Source of the DNA: Vibrio gigantis
Lineage (GTDB): Bacteria; Pseudomonadota; Gammaproteobacteria; Enterobacterales; Vibrionaceae
Direction: 5' to 3'
Assembly (NCBI RefSeq): GCF_024347515.1
Contig: NZ_AP025493.1
Coordinates: forward strand, 1,364,001 to 1,428,000
Length of the DNA: 64,000 nt
Every line of letters starts with the position of its first letter. Positions within the stretch are counted from its first letter, which is position 1. Made by a program: the position numbers and the translations under genes. Of the stretch, positions 53,584-61,511 are shown in pieces. Under the pieces are notes generated by a model. The model had not been told where the DNA came from, made no database searches, and was given only the letters and a program-made list of their open reading frames with translations.

Positions 53584-54027
53584 ATGTTAGAACGTTTTTT
53601 TGAAAGAACCATGAAGTCGTATTTGATGATCACCGGGTTGTTGACCGCCACTGCTTTTTCCACTTTTTTGGCACCGGACTGGAGTATGCAGACACTGTTT
53701 TCCTACAACGAGATCATGATGGAAAACAAAGAGTATCTGTTAGGTACTTATCAGCACTGGGGTGTAATGGTTGGTTGTATTGGCGTGCTATTGATGTTCT
53801 CTGCCAAGTACAAGTCATTACGTACTTCGACCATGATTTACAGCGCGTTTGAGAAGTCGATGTTTGTTGGCATCTTCTTATACAACGTTTGTATTAATGA
53901 CTATGAGTGGTTCTACGGTTGGAGTGGTGTATTTGCGCTTGATGCGTTTGTGACCATCTACTCTTTGGTTTATCTCTACTACTACCTCAATCGAGACAAA
54001 ACCAAGGTGCCCGCTCACTTGCGTTAA
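53584..54027 (+). CDS. Hypothetical four-helix membrane protein
   Basis: A 147-residue inner-membrane protein with four predicted helices (about 13-33, 60-78, 86-106, 112-136). No family recognised. It lies 52 nt downstream of the aldehyde dehydrogenase gene under the same TetR-type operator and ends at a terminator. A charged cytoplasmic tail (NRDKTKVPAHLR) closes it. It may anchor or assist the dehydrogenase, but this is contextual only. Confidence 0.75.
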   Translation: MLERFFERTMKSYLMITGLLTATAFSTFLAPDWSMQTLFSYNEIMMENKEYLLGTYQHWGVMVGCIGVLLMFSAKYKSLRTSTMIYSAFEKSMFVGIFLYNVCINDYEWFYGWSGVFALDAFVTIYSLVYLYYYLNRDKTKVPAHLR

Positions 54028-54063
54028 CCTCGGTTGTTTAACTCATTGAATCAAATATTTCTA

Positions 54064-54086
54064 AGCCCGCATTTGCGGGTTTTTTT
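54064..54086 (+). terminator. Terminator after the membrane protein gene
   Basis: AGCCCGC-ATTT-GCGGGT followed by a 7-T run. Confidence 0.85.
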
Positions 54087-54118
54087 GTATGTGCGAAATT
54101 GATCTTCAAGGATCTTAA

Positions 54119-54161
54119 TTGACATATCTTTGACATTTGCGGCCTAGACCGACCGGTTTGT
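54119..54161 (+). promoter_or_regulatory. Promoter with TetR-type operator upstream of the iron alcohol dehydrogenase gene
   Basis: Operator CTAGACCGACCGGTTTGT (54144-54161), an exact copy of 52058-52075; TTGACA at 54119 is the matching -35 element. Half-site pattern TAGACC-N4-GGTTTG resembles NemR-type TetR boxes. Confidence 0.82.
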
Positions 54162-54204
54162 ATTGGTTATTGTTTAGTCATCAAATAGAAATGAGGTAAA
54201 CACC

Positions 54205-55398
54205 ATGACAACCAATAATTTTAACTTTCAACTGAAAACCATTGTTCACGCTCAAGAGAACGGGATCGAAAATATCCCATCTTTATTCTCTCGATTAGGC
54301 GCAAAACGCGTCGTGCTTTTTTCTGATAAGGGATTGGAATCATTGGGCTTCGTTGAGCAATTCTCGGCACTGTTTGTTAATCCGGAAGCTAGCCAAGATG
54401 CGGCGCAGCTCGTCGGTGTGTATACCGATATTGCACCAGATGCGACGTGCGACAACATTAACTCTGCGATTGAGTTTGCGAACAACTTGAATGCAGACGC
54501 TATTTTGTCTGTGGGTGGGGGCAGCGTGATTGATGCTTCTAAAGGCGTGAAATACGCACTTCATAAACAGATCGATGATATCCGCACTGTGATTGCAGGT
54601 GGTGGCTTTATGGAAGTGTGGCCAAACAACGAAGACATTCGAGTTCCTCATATTGCCGTACCGACAACCGCGGGAACTGGCGCGGAAGCTTCTCCAATTG
54701 CTGTTTTTTACAACGAGCATGAAAACATTAAGGCAAGTTTGGTGGCGTCTGGTTTAGAAGCTGACATTGCGATTCTTGATCCTACAGTTACGACCAAATT
54801 ACCTGCTCACCTTACTCGCTCCACTGCGATGGATGCACTTACTCATGCGGTTGAAGCGATTGTTTCGCCAATGAGCAATTCTTTTACTGATGCTTACGGC
54901 ATCCAAGCTGCAAAACTGATTGTTGAAAACTTACCCGTGGCACTTGAGAAACCTGAAAATCTCACGGCACGCGGCAATCTTCTTCAAGCGAGTACGATGG
55001 CGATCTCTGCGTTCTACTCTTCATTGGGCGGTATCCCAATCCACAACTGTGCTCATGCATTTGGTGCGATTAGCCATATCCCTCATGGCGATGCCAACAC
55101 GGTACTGATGCCGGTTGTGATTGAAGCTCTGCCTGAATTCTATATGCCAAATGCATTCAAATTAGCTCAAGCGTTCTCGATTGATTGCACGGGTACAGAC
55201 GAGATGATTTATCAGAGAGTGTTGGGCTTTTTAAACGATTTCCAAACCCGTGTTGGAGCGATGAAACGCTTTAGTCATTGGGAGTTTGACGCGCAAGAGA
55301 AGAGCAATATTGCCCAAGCGATTGAAAAAGATATCTGCTTCCAGTTTTACCCAATTTCAAAGCAAGTGATTGAGCAGATTATAGAAAAATCCATCTAG
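54205..55398 (+). CDS. Iron-containing alcohol dehydrogenase (type III)
   Basis: A 397-residue NAD-dependent alcohol dehydrogenase. The cofactor loop SVGGGSVIDASKG, the PTTAGTGAEASPIAV motif and the metal site TAMDALTHAVEA plus HNCAHAFGAISHIPHGDAN are all present, giving the Asp and three His ligands. Type III ADHs act on primary alcohols, 1,2-diols and similar. Regulated with the aldehyde dehydrogenase through the shared operator; the pair can oxidise an alcohol to an acid or, in reverse, remove a toxic aldehyde. A tiny hydrophobic ORF and a Sel1 gene follow. Confidence 0.9.
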   Translation: MTTNNFNFQLKTIVHAQENGIENIPSLFSRLGAKRVVLFSDKGLESLGFVEQFSALFVNPEASQDAAQLVGVYTDIAPDATCDNINSAIEFANNLNADAILSVGGGSVIDASKGVKYALHKQIDDIRTVIAGGGFMEVWPNNEDIRVPHIAVPTTAGTGAEASPIAVFYNEHENIKASLVASGLEADIAILDPTVTTKLPAHLTRSTAMDALTHAVEAIVSPMSNSFTDAYGIQAAKLIVENLPVALEKPENLTARGNLLQASTMAISAFYSSLGGIPIHNCAHAFGAISHIPHGDANTVLMPVVIEALPEFYMPNAFKLAQAFSIDCTGTDEMIYQRVLGFLNDFQTRVGAMKRFSHWEFDAQEKSNIAQAIEKDICFQFYPISKQVIEQIIEKSI

Positions 55399-55446
55399 TT
55401 AGTTGCTGAGAAGATTTAGTCATTAATTGTACACCGAGGACTCACC

Positions 55447-55512
55447 ATGAAGATTGAAAACGTATTGCTATCGAGCTTGTGCATCATCGTGCCATTCCTA
55501 CTTTTCACCTAA
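55447..55512 (+). CDS. Tiny hydrophobic protein (21 residues)
   Basis: ATG at 55447 with GAGGA 6 nt upstream opens a 21-codon frame ending at TAA 55510-55512. After MKIENVLLSS it is entirely hydrophobic (a single short membrane segment). It lies between the iron alcohol dehydrogenase gene and the Sel1 gene, 47 nt from the latter. It is either a genuine small membrane protein or a leader peptide; too short for family recognition. Confidence 0.45.
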   Translation: MKIENVLLSSLCIIVPFLLFT

Positions 55513-55559
55513 CTCATTCAACAGGGACGTTGTGACCTTTATTCCCGAGGAGGAAATAA

Positions 55560-55991
55560 ATGTTCAATAAACGTTTTACTACCGTGACTCTGGCGAGTGT
55601 TTTGGCCGCCCTTCTGTTTGCCAAAGCGAGTGCTGGAAAACAGAGCTTTGAGAGTGAGGTTGTTTTAGCTCAATCGCAGCAGCATCAAGATGTCGTGCAA
55701 TTGTTGGATGAAGCTTACCAAGGTCAATTAGACGCTCAACTTTCTGTTGCCTATCGATACCTAAGCGGAGAGGGCGTCGAACAGAACGATGATAAAGCGG
55801 CGGAGTGGTTCGATGCTGCAGCAAGTCAGGGGAGCCCTGAAGCCCAAACTCAGCTTGGCCTGATGTATTTCTCTGGTAGTGGCGTTGAAGTGAGCCAAGC
55901 GGAAGCCGTCACCTGGATTGGTATGGCAGCCGCTCAAGATTATGACCCTGCGCTCGACTTATTACATTGGATGTCTCAAGCCGCGCACTAA
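55560..55991 (+). CDS. Exported Sel1-repeat protein
   Basis: A 143-residue protein with a signal peptide (about 1-25, LLFAKASAG) and two Sel1-like repeats (about 57-91 and 93-128), recognisable by AYRYLSGEGVEQNDDKAAEW and LMYFSGSGVEVSQAEAVTW. Sel1 proteins are scaffolds for protein-protein contact, usually periplasmic in bacteria. Strong GAGGAGG ribosome binding site. Located between the iron alcohol dehydrogenase and sulfatase genes; it may help the sulfatase or its envelope partner. Confidence 0.82.
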   Translation: MFNKRFTTVTLASVLAALLFAKASAGKQSFESEVVLAQSQQHQDVVQLLDEAYQGQLDAQLSVAYRYLSGEGVEQNDDKAAEWFDAAASQGSPEAQTQLGLMYFSGSGVEVSQAEAVTWIGMAAAQDYDPALDLLHWMSQAAH

Positions 55992-56052
55992 TTCAAATCC
56001 TAACCTGTATTAATTGCAGAAAAAGTTAATCTTAGAAATTGGAGAACGTCTT

Positions 56053-57798
56053 ATGCAGACATTCAAGAAATCCGTGTTGTTCACCGCAATGGCAGCAGCA
56101 AGCAGCGCAGTCTTTGCCGCCGAATCTGAAAAACCGAACATTGTGGTTATTGTCGGCGATGATGTTGGCTTTGCTGATACCCAGCCTTATGGTTCAGAAG
56201 TCGATACACCTAATTTGATGGCGTTGGCCGAAGAGGGGGTGAAATTCACTAACTTTCACGCTTCACCAACCTCATCAGTGACTCGTTCAATGATGCTTAC
56301 TGGTGCCAATAGTCATGAAGTTGGGTTAGGTACCTTTGATTACGCTGTGTATCCGGGGGCTATTGGTAAGCCGGGTTATGAAGGCTATCTCACCAAAAAG
56401 GGCGTAACGGTGGCTACGTTACTAAAAGACAATGGCTATAACACCTACTTATCAGGTAAATGGCATTTAGGTCATGAAGATGGTTTTTTACCTGATGACC
56501 GAGGTTTCTCGGAAAGTTATGGCATTTTAGCTGGCGGATCGAATCATTTTAATCGAGATATGATGTTCCCTGCCAAAAATGCAGCGACAGCTGATGCGCT
56601 TCAAAAAGGTGAAATTCCAGGCGTTGAAGTTGAGCCAACATACCGTAATGGTGAAGTCGTCGAAGATAAATATAAAGGCGAATACTCAGATCAGGTTTAT
56701 ACCAACGAGATCATCAAGATGATCGACAGCAAAAAAGACGACGGCAAGCCTTTCTTTGCCTACGTCCCATTCACCGGAATTCATCTTCCACTGCAAGCAC
56801 CAGAATCCGCATATCAAGACAAGGTTGATTATTACGTCGAGCATGGTTGGGACTCGGTTCGAGAAGACCGTTTTCAACGTATGAAAGAGATGGGCGTGAT
56901 TCCTAAAGATGCGGATATTTCAGGTCGTAATTCATTAAGCCGTCCTTGGGATTCACTCTCTGAGAAAGAGCAAAAATGGTACGGCAAGAAAATGGCTGTC
57001 GCGATGGGCATGATGGAAATGCAAGACCAGCAAGTTGGCCAAATTGTCGATTACCTAAAAGAGATCGGGGAATACGACAATACCTACATCATGTATCTCG
57101 CAGATAACGGCCCAGAAGCTGCAGATATTACCGGTGAAAATATCAGTGATCTGATTCGAACATGGACGGCGCATCACTTTGATAACTCGACTGAAAACTT
57201 AGGTAAAGCAAACTCTAGTGTGTCACTTGGTCCTGAGTGGGCGAGTGCGTCTACCGGTGGTTTGTCTTGGTACAAAGCCTATACCGCGGAAGGGGGTATC
57301 CGAGTTCCGTTCATCGTTAAACCTGCGAAAGCTGTCTTAGAGGGAGAGCAAGCATTGGAGCCGGGAACTCAAACTGATGACTTGTCACAAGTAAAAGACA
57401 TCGCTGCCACCATTCTTGAAATTGCTGAGGTACAACACCCAGGAACGGAGTATCAGGGCAGAGAAGTGGCCCCGATGAGTGGTGTGAGCTTAGTGCCTTA
57501 CTTCAAAGGAGAGACACCAAAGGTTCACAGTTCAGATAACTCGATTCCGTTCGAACTGTTTGGCAGCGGGATTCTACTCAAAGGTGATTATAAGATCATT
57601 CGAATCTCTACCGGCATGGGTGGTGATAGCGAGTGGCATCTATACAACACCAAGAAAGATCCTGCTGAACAGCACGACTTGAGAGAGCAATTGCCTGACC
57701 TGTTCCATGAGATGGTCGCTGAGTATCAAGAGTACGAAAAAGCACAAAATATTGTGCCCGTTGATGAAGCGTGGAATCCGTTTGAGAACGTGAAATAG
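56053..57798 (+). CDS. Exported Ser-type sulfatase with atypical formylglycine motif
   Basis: A 581-residue type I arylsulfatase-like enzyme with signal peptide (AAASSAVFAAE, cleavage near 22-23), acting outside the cytoplasm. VIVGDDVGF starts the metal site and GKWHLGH carries further metal/substrate residues. The modified residue is in SSVTRSMMLTG: Ser74 at the formylglycine position, then Val76 and Arg78, where the canonical motif is (C/S)-x-P-x-R. A radical-SAM maturase gene follows, as Ser-type sites require. Overall layout resembles Pseudomonas AtsA-type arylsulfatases. ATG at 56053 follows GGAGA. Substrate unknown: an organic sulfate whose released alcohol could feed the neighbouring dehydrogenases is an attractive guess. 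Confidence 0.87.
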   Translation: MQTFKKSVLFTAMAAASSAVFAAESEKPNIVVIVGDDVGFADTQPYGSEVDTPNLMALAEEGVKFTNFHASPTSSVTRSMMLTGANSHEVGLGTFDYAVYPGAIGKPGYEGYLTKKGVTVATLLKDNGYNTYLSGKWHLGHEDGFLPDDRGFSESYGILAGGSNHFNRDMMFPAKNAATADALQKGEIPGVEVEPTYRNGEVVEDKYKGEYSDQVYTNEIIKMIDSKKDDGKPFFAYVPFTGIHLPLQAPESAYQDKVDYYVEHGWDSVREDRFQRMKEMGVIPKDADISGRNSLSRPWDSLSEKEQKWYGKKMAVAMGMMEMQDQQVGQIVDYLKEIGEYDNTYIMYLADNGPEAADITGENISDLIRTWTAHHFDNSTENLGKANSSVSLGPEWASASTGGLSWYKAYTAEGGIRVPFIVKPAKAVLEGEQALEPGTQTDDLSQVKDIAATILEIAEVQHPGTEYQGREVAPMSGVSLVPYFKGETPKVHSSDNSIPFELFGSGILLKGDYKIIRISTGMGGDSEWHLYNTKKDPAEQHDLREQLPDLFHEMVAEYQEYEKAQNIVPVDEAWNPFENVK

Positions 57799-57814
57799 GG
57801 GAAATGAATTAGTT

Positions 57815-57846
57815 GGCCAACTTAGCGCGATAAAGCTGAGTTGGCC
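57815..57846 (+). other. Stem-loop between sulfatase and maturase genes
   Basis: GGCCAACTTAGC pairs with GCTGAGTTGGCC (one wobble) around an 8-nt loop; no T-run. Probably limits maturase expression or stabilises sulfatase mRNA. Confidence 0.55.
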
Positions 57847-57917
57847 GCTAGATACCGTGTAAAGGAACTACTGATTGTTTTAGCAAATACAATAACTTTT
57901 ACATCGAGGTACTTTTC

Positions 57918-59165
57918 ATGACGGCACTATCATTATCAAATCTAAGCGCTATTCCTCAATTCAACGGTAAAGCACACAGCAAGCTTCAAGCGTTGGCAAA
58001 ACCGATTGGGGCGGTATGCAATATCAGTTGCACCTACTGTTATTACTTGGAAAAGCAACAGCTGCTTGAATACCTGAAGGGCACTCAATATGTGATGGAT
58101 GAGGAACTTCTAGAGCGGTATATCAAGCAGTACATCGAAGGCCAAAACACTTCAGAAATTATCTTCTCTTGGCATGGTGGCGAGCCTACCTTACTGGGGA
58201 TTGAGTACTTTAGAAAGGTGGTCGAACTGCAAAACAAGTATTGCCCAAGCTACAGCAAAATCAGTAATGACCTGCAAACCAACGGCACTTTACTTAATGA
58301 TGAATGGTGTGAATTTTTTAAGCAGAATCACTTCATTATTGGTGTGAGCATTGATGGCCCCGAGCATTTGCATAATCACTACCGCACCAACCGAGCGGGC
58401 AAGGGGACCTTCTCTCAAACCATGCGAGGGATTGGTTTTCTAAAGAAGCATGGCGTTGAGTTTGCAACCTTAACCTGTGTGAACGATGTAACGAGCCAAC
58501 ACCCAATAGAGGTTTATCGTTTTCTACGTGACGAAGTGGGCTCAAAGCAGCTTCAGTTCATTCCTGTCGTAGATAAACGAGAAGCGCACACTAATAACCA
58601 ATGGCTTTCCCATCAGCAAGCGATCATTCCGGTTTCGGGAGAGGTCGAATCTTGGAGTGTTGGTTTTTTACAGTGGGGAGAGTTTCTTAAAGCCGTTTTT
58701 GATGAGTGGTTCGAGTATGATTTTGGTCGAGTACTTATCCCTTACTTTGAAAATTTTGTCGGTGTTTGGATGGGAAGAGACAGCACCATGTGTACCTTGA
58801 GTGAAATTTGTGGGAAGGGGTTAGCGGTTGAACCCAATGGCGATGTGTATTCATGCGACCATTATGTTTACCCAGAATTCAAGTTGGGTAACATCCACGA
58901 CAAACCATTATCAACATTGGCGTTTTCACCTGCTCAACAAACCTTTGGGTTCGCGAAGCAAAAGTCACTACCTAAACAGTGCCAAACCTGTGAGTTTAAA
59001 TTTGCTTGCCATGGTGAGTGCCCCAAGAACCGAATCATTACCAGTCGTGACGGTGAGGCTGGGTTAAATTACCTGTGTGAAGGTTGGCTTAAGTTTTTCA
59101 AACATATCGACCCTACACTTCATGCCCTTTTGAAAGCCAATGGAATGCTGCCGCGTACAAGGTGA
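57918..59165 (+). CDS. Anaerobic sulfatase-maturating enzyme (radical SAM, SPASM)
   Basis: A 415-residue iron-sulfur enzyme that oxidises the sulfatase Ser/Cys to formylglycine. The radical-SAM cluster motif CNISCTYC (Cys34, 38, 41) is followed by HGGEPTLLGIEYF, the SAM-binding part. SPASM cysteines occur at CTLSEICGKG, SCDHYVYPEF, CQTCEFKFACHGECPKNR and LCEGW, enough for two auxiliary clusters. This is the AslB/AtsB anSME pattern. The sulfatase next door has a Ser-type site, which only such maturases are known to handle. Confidence 0.93.
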   Translation: MTALSLSNLSAIPQFNGKAHSKLQALAKPIGAVCNISCTYCYYLEKQQLLEYLKGTQYVMDEELLERYIKQYIEGQNTSEIIFSWHGGEPTLLGIEYFRKVVELQNKYCPSYSKISNDLQTNGTLLNDEWCEFFKQNHFIIGVSIDGPEHLHNHYRTNRAGKGTFSQTMRGIGFLKKHGVEFATLTCVNDVTSQHPIEVYRFLRDEVGSKQLQFIPVVDKREAHTNNQWLSHQQAIIPVSGEVESWSVGFLQWGEFLKAVFDEWFEYDFGRVLIPYFENFVGVWMGRDSTMCTLSEICGKGLAVEPNGDVYSCDHYVYPEFKLGNIHDKPLSTLAFSPAQQTFGFAKQKSLPKQCQTCEFKFACHGECPKNRIITSRDGEAGLNYLCEGWLKFFKHIDPTLHALLKANGMLPRTR

Positions 59166-59212
59166 TTTATCCGTCGATAAAACGAAGCAGAGTGTTCCTT
59201 GAGCCTAGAAAC

Positions 59213-59240
59213 AAAAAAGCTCGCGGAATATGCGAGCCTT
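59213..59240 (-). terminator. Terminator of the TetR gene (minus strand)
   Basis: Minus strand GCTCGC-ATATTCC-GCGAGC followed by TTTTTT. May also end the convergent maturase transcript. Confidence 0.8.
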
Positions 59241-59256
59241 TGAGCATTGTCGTTGA

Positions 59257-59835
59257 TTAGTCCTTTGAACTCAGTGCGAGTAAAGTTTCTTCCATCGCAT
59301 TGCTGAGAATCGAACGGTTTCTTTGCATCGCCGCCATTAAGGTTGATCCTAACCAGAGACCATAAAGTGTTCGTGATAGCGTTTCAGGTTCTACGATATC
59401 GAAATCACCCGCTTGATTGCCTTCTTCGAACAGCTTTGCCATACGTAGGATGATCTTCTCTGCTCCTTCCGCCATCGTCGATTGCAATGGGTTTTCTGAA
59501 CCTGAGACTTCACCAGCGAGTTTGACGACAAGACACTGGATATTGAAGTCTTTAGTCAGTTTCGATGCGCACCAAAAGTCAAAATAGGCTTTTACACGGT
59601 CACGACGAGAAAGTGACTCATCACTTAAAAAGTCATCAAGCTTAGTTAAATGCTCATCAAAGTAGTTAGTCAGCAGAATTTCACCGAAGTGTTCTTTAGA
59701 TTTGAAGTAATGGTAAAACGAACCTTTAGTACCTTCTGCCTGGTTGATGATTTTCATCAAGCCAACGCCTGCGAACCCGTGTTCATTAATAAGGCTAAAC
59801 CCTGCATCGAGCATAGCTTGTCGCATGTCTTTCAT
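59257..59835 (-). CDS. NemR-like TetR-family regulator
   Basis: A 192-residue TetR protein. Helix-turn-helix at about 20-50 (GVGLMKIINQAEGTKGSFYHYFKSKEHF) and a NemR-type ligand domain with NIQCLVVKLAGEVS; the Cys aligns, from memory, with redox-sensing Cys106 of E. coli NemR. The Lys partnering that Cys in NemR seems replaced (LMAAMQR). NemR proteins sense electrophiles such as aldehydes and quinones. It is convergent with the maturase gene. A diverged copy of the operator found upstream of both dehydrogenase genes lies 50-67 nt upstream of its start, so it is the best candidate for the local regulator. Confidence 0.85.
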   Translation of the reverse strand: MKDMRQAMLDAGFSLINEHGFAGVGLMKIINQAEGTKGSFYHYFKSKEHFGEILLTNYFDEHLTKLDDFLSDESLSRRDRVKAYFDFWCASKLTKDFNIQCLVVKLAGEVSGSENPLQSTMAEGAEKIILRMAKLFEEGNQAGDFDIVEPETLSRTLYGLWLGSTLMAAMQRNRSILSNAMEETLLALSSKD

Positions 59836-59884
59836 TGGTCTTACTCTTTATGCCGAGAATGACAAACAGTGTAGCGAGAAGCAT

Positions 59885-59902
59885 ACCAACCGTCCAGTCT
59901 AG
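59885..59902 (-). promoter_or_regulatory. Diverged TetR-type operator upstream of its own gene
   Basis: Minus strand CTAGACTGGACGGTTGGT matches the 52058 and 54144 operators at 14 of 18 positions. It supports autoregulation and joins the three promoters into one regulon. The remainder of 59836-60155 holds no gene and contains the qnr upstream region. Confidence 0.6.
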
Positions 59903-60155
59903 AGGAGTAGGCTTACATCCTTAATAGGCCTAACTCGTCTCATTACCTTTTCTTTCTGTAAGCGCCTTCAGAGGGCGAAACTTTTTTCAAAATAAGCGCG
60001 TTCTATTAACTGGAAACAGCCTGCTTAAATTGCTTATTTGGTGCCTTAAATTGGCTAAAAACAGGTATTTTAAGTTGCTGTTTTTGTTGGTTTTTATTTT
60101 GATGTTTTCTAAAGATCTCAGTGGTAGTCTTAGCTTACTTTCTTCAGGGGGCTAA

Positions 60156-60812
60156 ATGGACACTAATAACAGTACTTATCATCACCACAATTTCTCTCAA
60201 CAAGATTTGTCCGATATGACTTTCACAGCATGTACCTTCATTCGCTGTGACTTTAGGCGTTGTAACCTACGTGACACGACCTTTATCAATTGTAAGTTCA
60301 TTGAGCAAGGTGATATCGAAGGGTGCCACTTTGGTATCGCAGATTTGCGTGATGCAAGTTTTCAGAACTGCCAGCTCGCCATGGCGAATTTTACTAACGC
60401 CAATTGCTATGGGATTGAGCTACGTGAATGTGACTTGAAAGGGGCTAACTTTACGAGAACGAACTTTGCCAACCAGGTGAGTAATCGTATGTACTTTTGC
60501 TCTGCGTATATCACAGGCTGTAACTTGTCTTATGCTAACTTTGAACAGACTTGTTTAGAAAAATGTGAGCTGTTTGAGAACCGTTGGATAGGGACTTACC
60601 TTGCAGGAGCGTCATTGAAGGAGTCGGATCTGAGCCGAGGAGTATTCTCTGAAGATGTATGGGGACAGTTCAGTATGCAGGGAGCAAACTTGTGCCACGC
60701 TGAATTGGAGGGGTTAGATCCTCGTAAGGTCGACACATCGGGCATTAAAATTGTCGCTTGGCAACAAGAGCAACTGCTTGAAACTATGGGTATTGTGGTA
60801 ATGCCTGACTGA
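60156..60812 (+). CDS. qnr: Chromosomal pentapeptide-repeat protein Qnr (QnrS/QnrVS type)
   Basis: A 218-residue right-handed beta-helix protein that protects DNA gyrase and topoisomerase IV from quinolones. The A(D/N)LxX-type pentapeptide repeats run through the whole sequence, broken by the loop HFGIADLRDASF and the conserved RMYFCSAYITGCNLSYANFE stretch. From memory the protein is near-collinear with QnrS1 and the same length, with substitutions at scattered positions. Marine vibrios of the Splendidus clade are the recognised source of such genes. No integron, transposon or IS border is seen, so this is a resident gene rather than an acquired one. Confidence 0.93.
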   Translation: MDTNNSTYHHHNFSQQDLSDMTFTACTFIRCDFRRCNLRDTTFINCKFIEQGDIEGCHFGIADLRDASFQNCQLAMANFTNANCYGIELRECDLKGANFTRTNFANQVSNRMYFCSAYITGCNLSYANFEQTCLEKCELFENRWIGTYLAGASLKESDLSRGVFSEDVWGQFSMQGANLCHAELEGLDPRKVDTSGIKIVAWQQEQLLETMGIVVMPD

Positions 60813-60931
60813 TAGAACTTGTGAAATCAGTAAATCGCATAGGGAAGACGGTTGTTTTGTTTTTCTAACCACTGCTAAACTACGGGCTCGCGGCTGCACA
60901 TGTTTATATTCAGTTCAATCTAGAGAAAATT

Positions 60932-61363
60932 ATGACTATAGAAAATGTGCTTCCTGAAGATTATGCAGAAATGCTTAAGGTTTGGGAGAATTCAGTCCGA
61001 GCAACTCATGACTTTATTACAGAAGAAGATATTGAGTTTTTTAAACCCATCATCATGGAACATGCGTTCCCTGCGGTTTCTTTGAAATGCGTGAAAAATG
61101 AAAGTGGTTCGATTGTTGGTTTCGTGGGTGTCCATCAAGCAAAGGTTGAAATGCTTTTTGTTTTGAATGAAGTTCGAGGGCAGGGAATAGGTACGGTGTT
61201 GTTGCAACATGCGATTGAGCAGTTAGCTGCCACCAAAGTTGACGTGAATGAACAAAATCCCCAAGCGGTAGGTTTCTATCAGCACATGGGGTTCAACATT
61301 GAATCACGCTCACCACTTGATGATATGGGAAAACCATTTCCAATTCTGCATATGACGCTGTAA
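60932..61363 (+). CDS. GNAT-family N-acetyltransferase
   Basis: A 143-residue acetyl-CoA-dependent transferase. The GNAT core is visible: VGFVGVHQAKVEMLFVLNEVRGQGIGTVLLQHAIE with the R-x-x-G-x-G/A pyrophosphate loop (RGQGIG), then NPQAVGFYQHMGF. It resembles YjaB-type GNATs. Substrate unknown. Terminated by a strong hairpin. Confidence 0.88.
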   Translation: MTIENVLPEDYAEMLKVWENSVRATHDFITEEDIEFFKPIIMEHAFPAVSLKCVKNESGSIVGFVGVHQAKVEMLFVLNEVRGQGIGTVLLQHAIEQLAATKVDVNEQNPQAVGFYQHMGFNIESRSPLDDMGKPFPILHMTL

Positions 61364-61412
61364 GACTCGGTTGTCGTATCACTCGGTTGTAATCAACCAC
61401 AGTCGCTAGAAG

Positions 61413-61443
61413 AAAAGCCCAAAGCTAATAACTTTGGGCTTTT
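61413..61443. terminator. Terminator after the GNAT gene
   Basis: AAAAGCCCAAAG and CTTTGGGCTTTT form a perfect 12-bp stem; symmetrical, so it may also serve the convergent small membrane protein gene. Confidence 0.88.
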
Positions 61444-61511
61444 CCGTATCTGATAACCAGCATTTTATAATGAAGTTTAGAAAAGAGAATGCTTGGCGGA
61501 TGTATAGCGAA

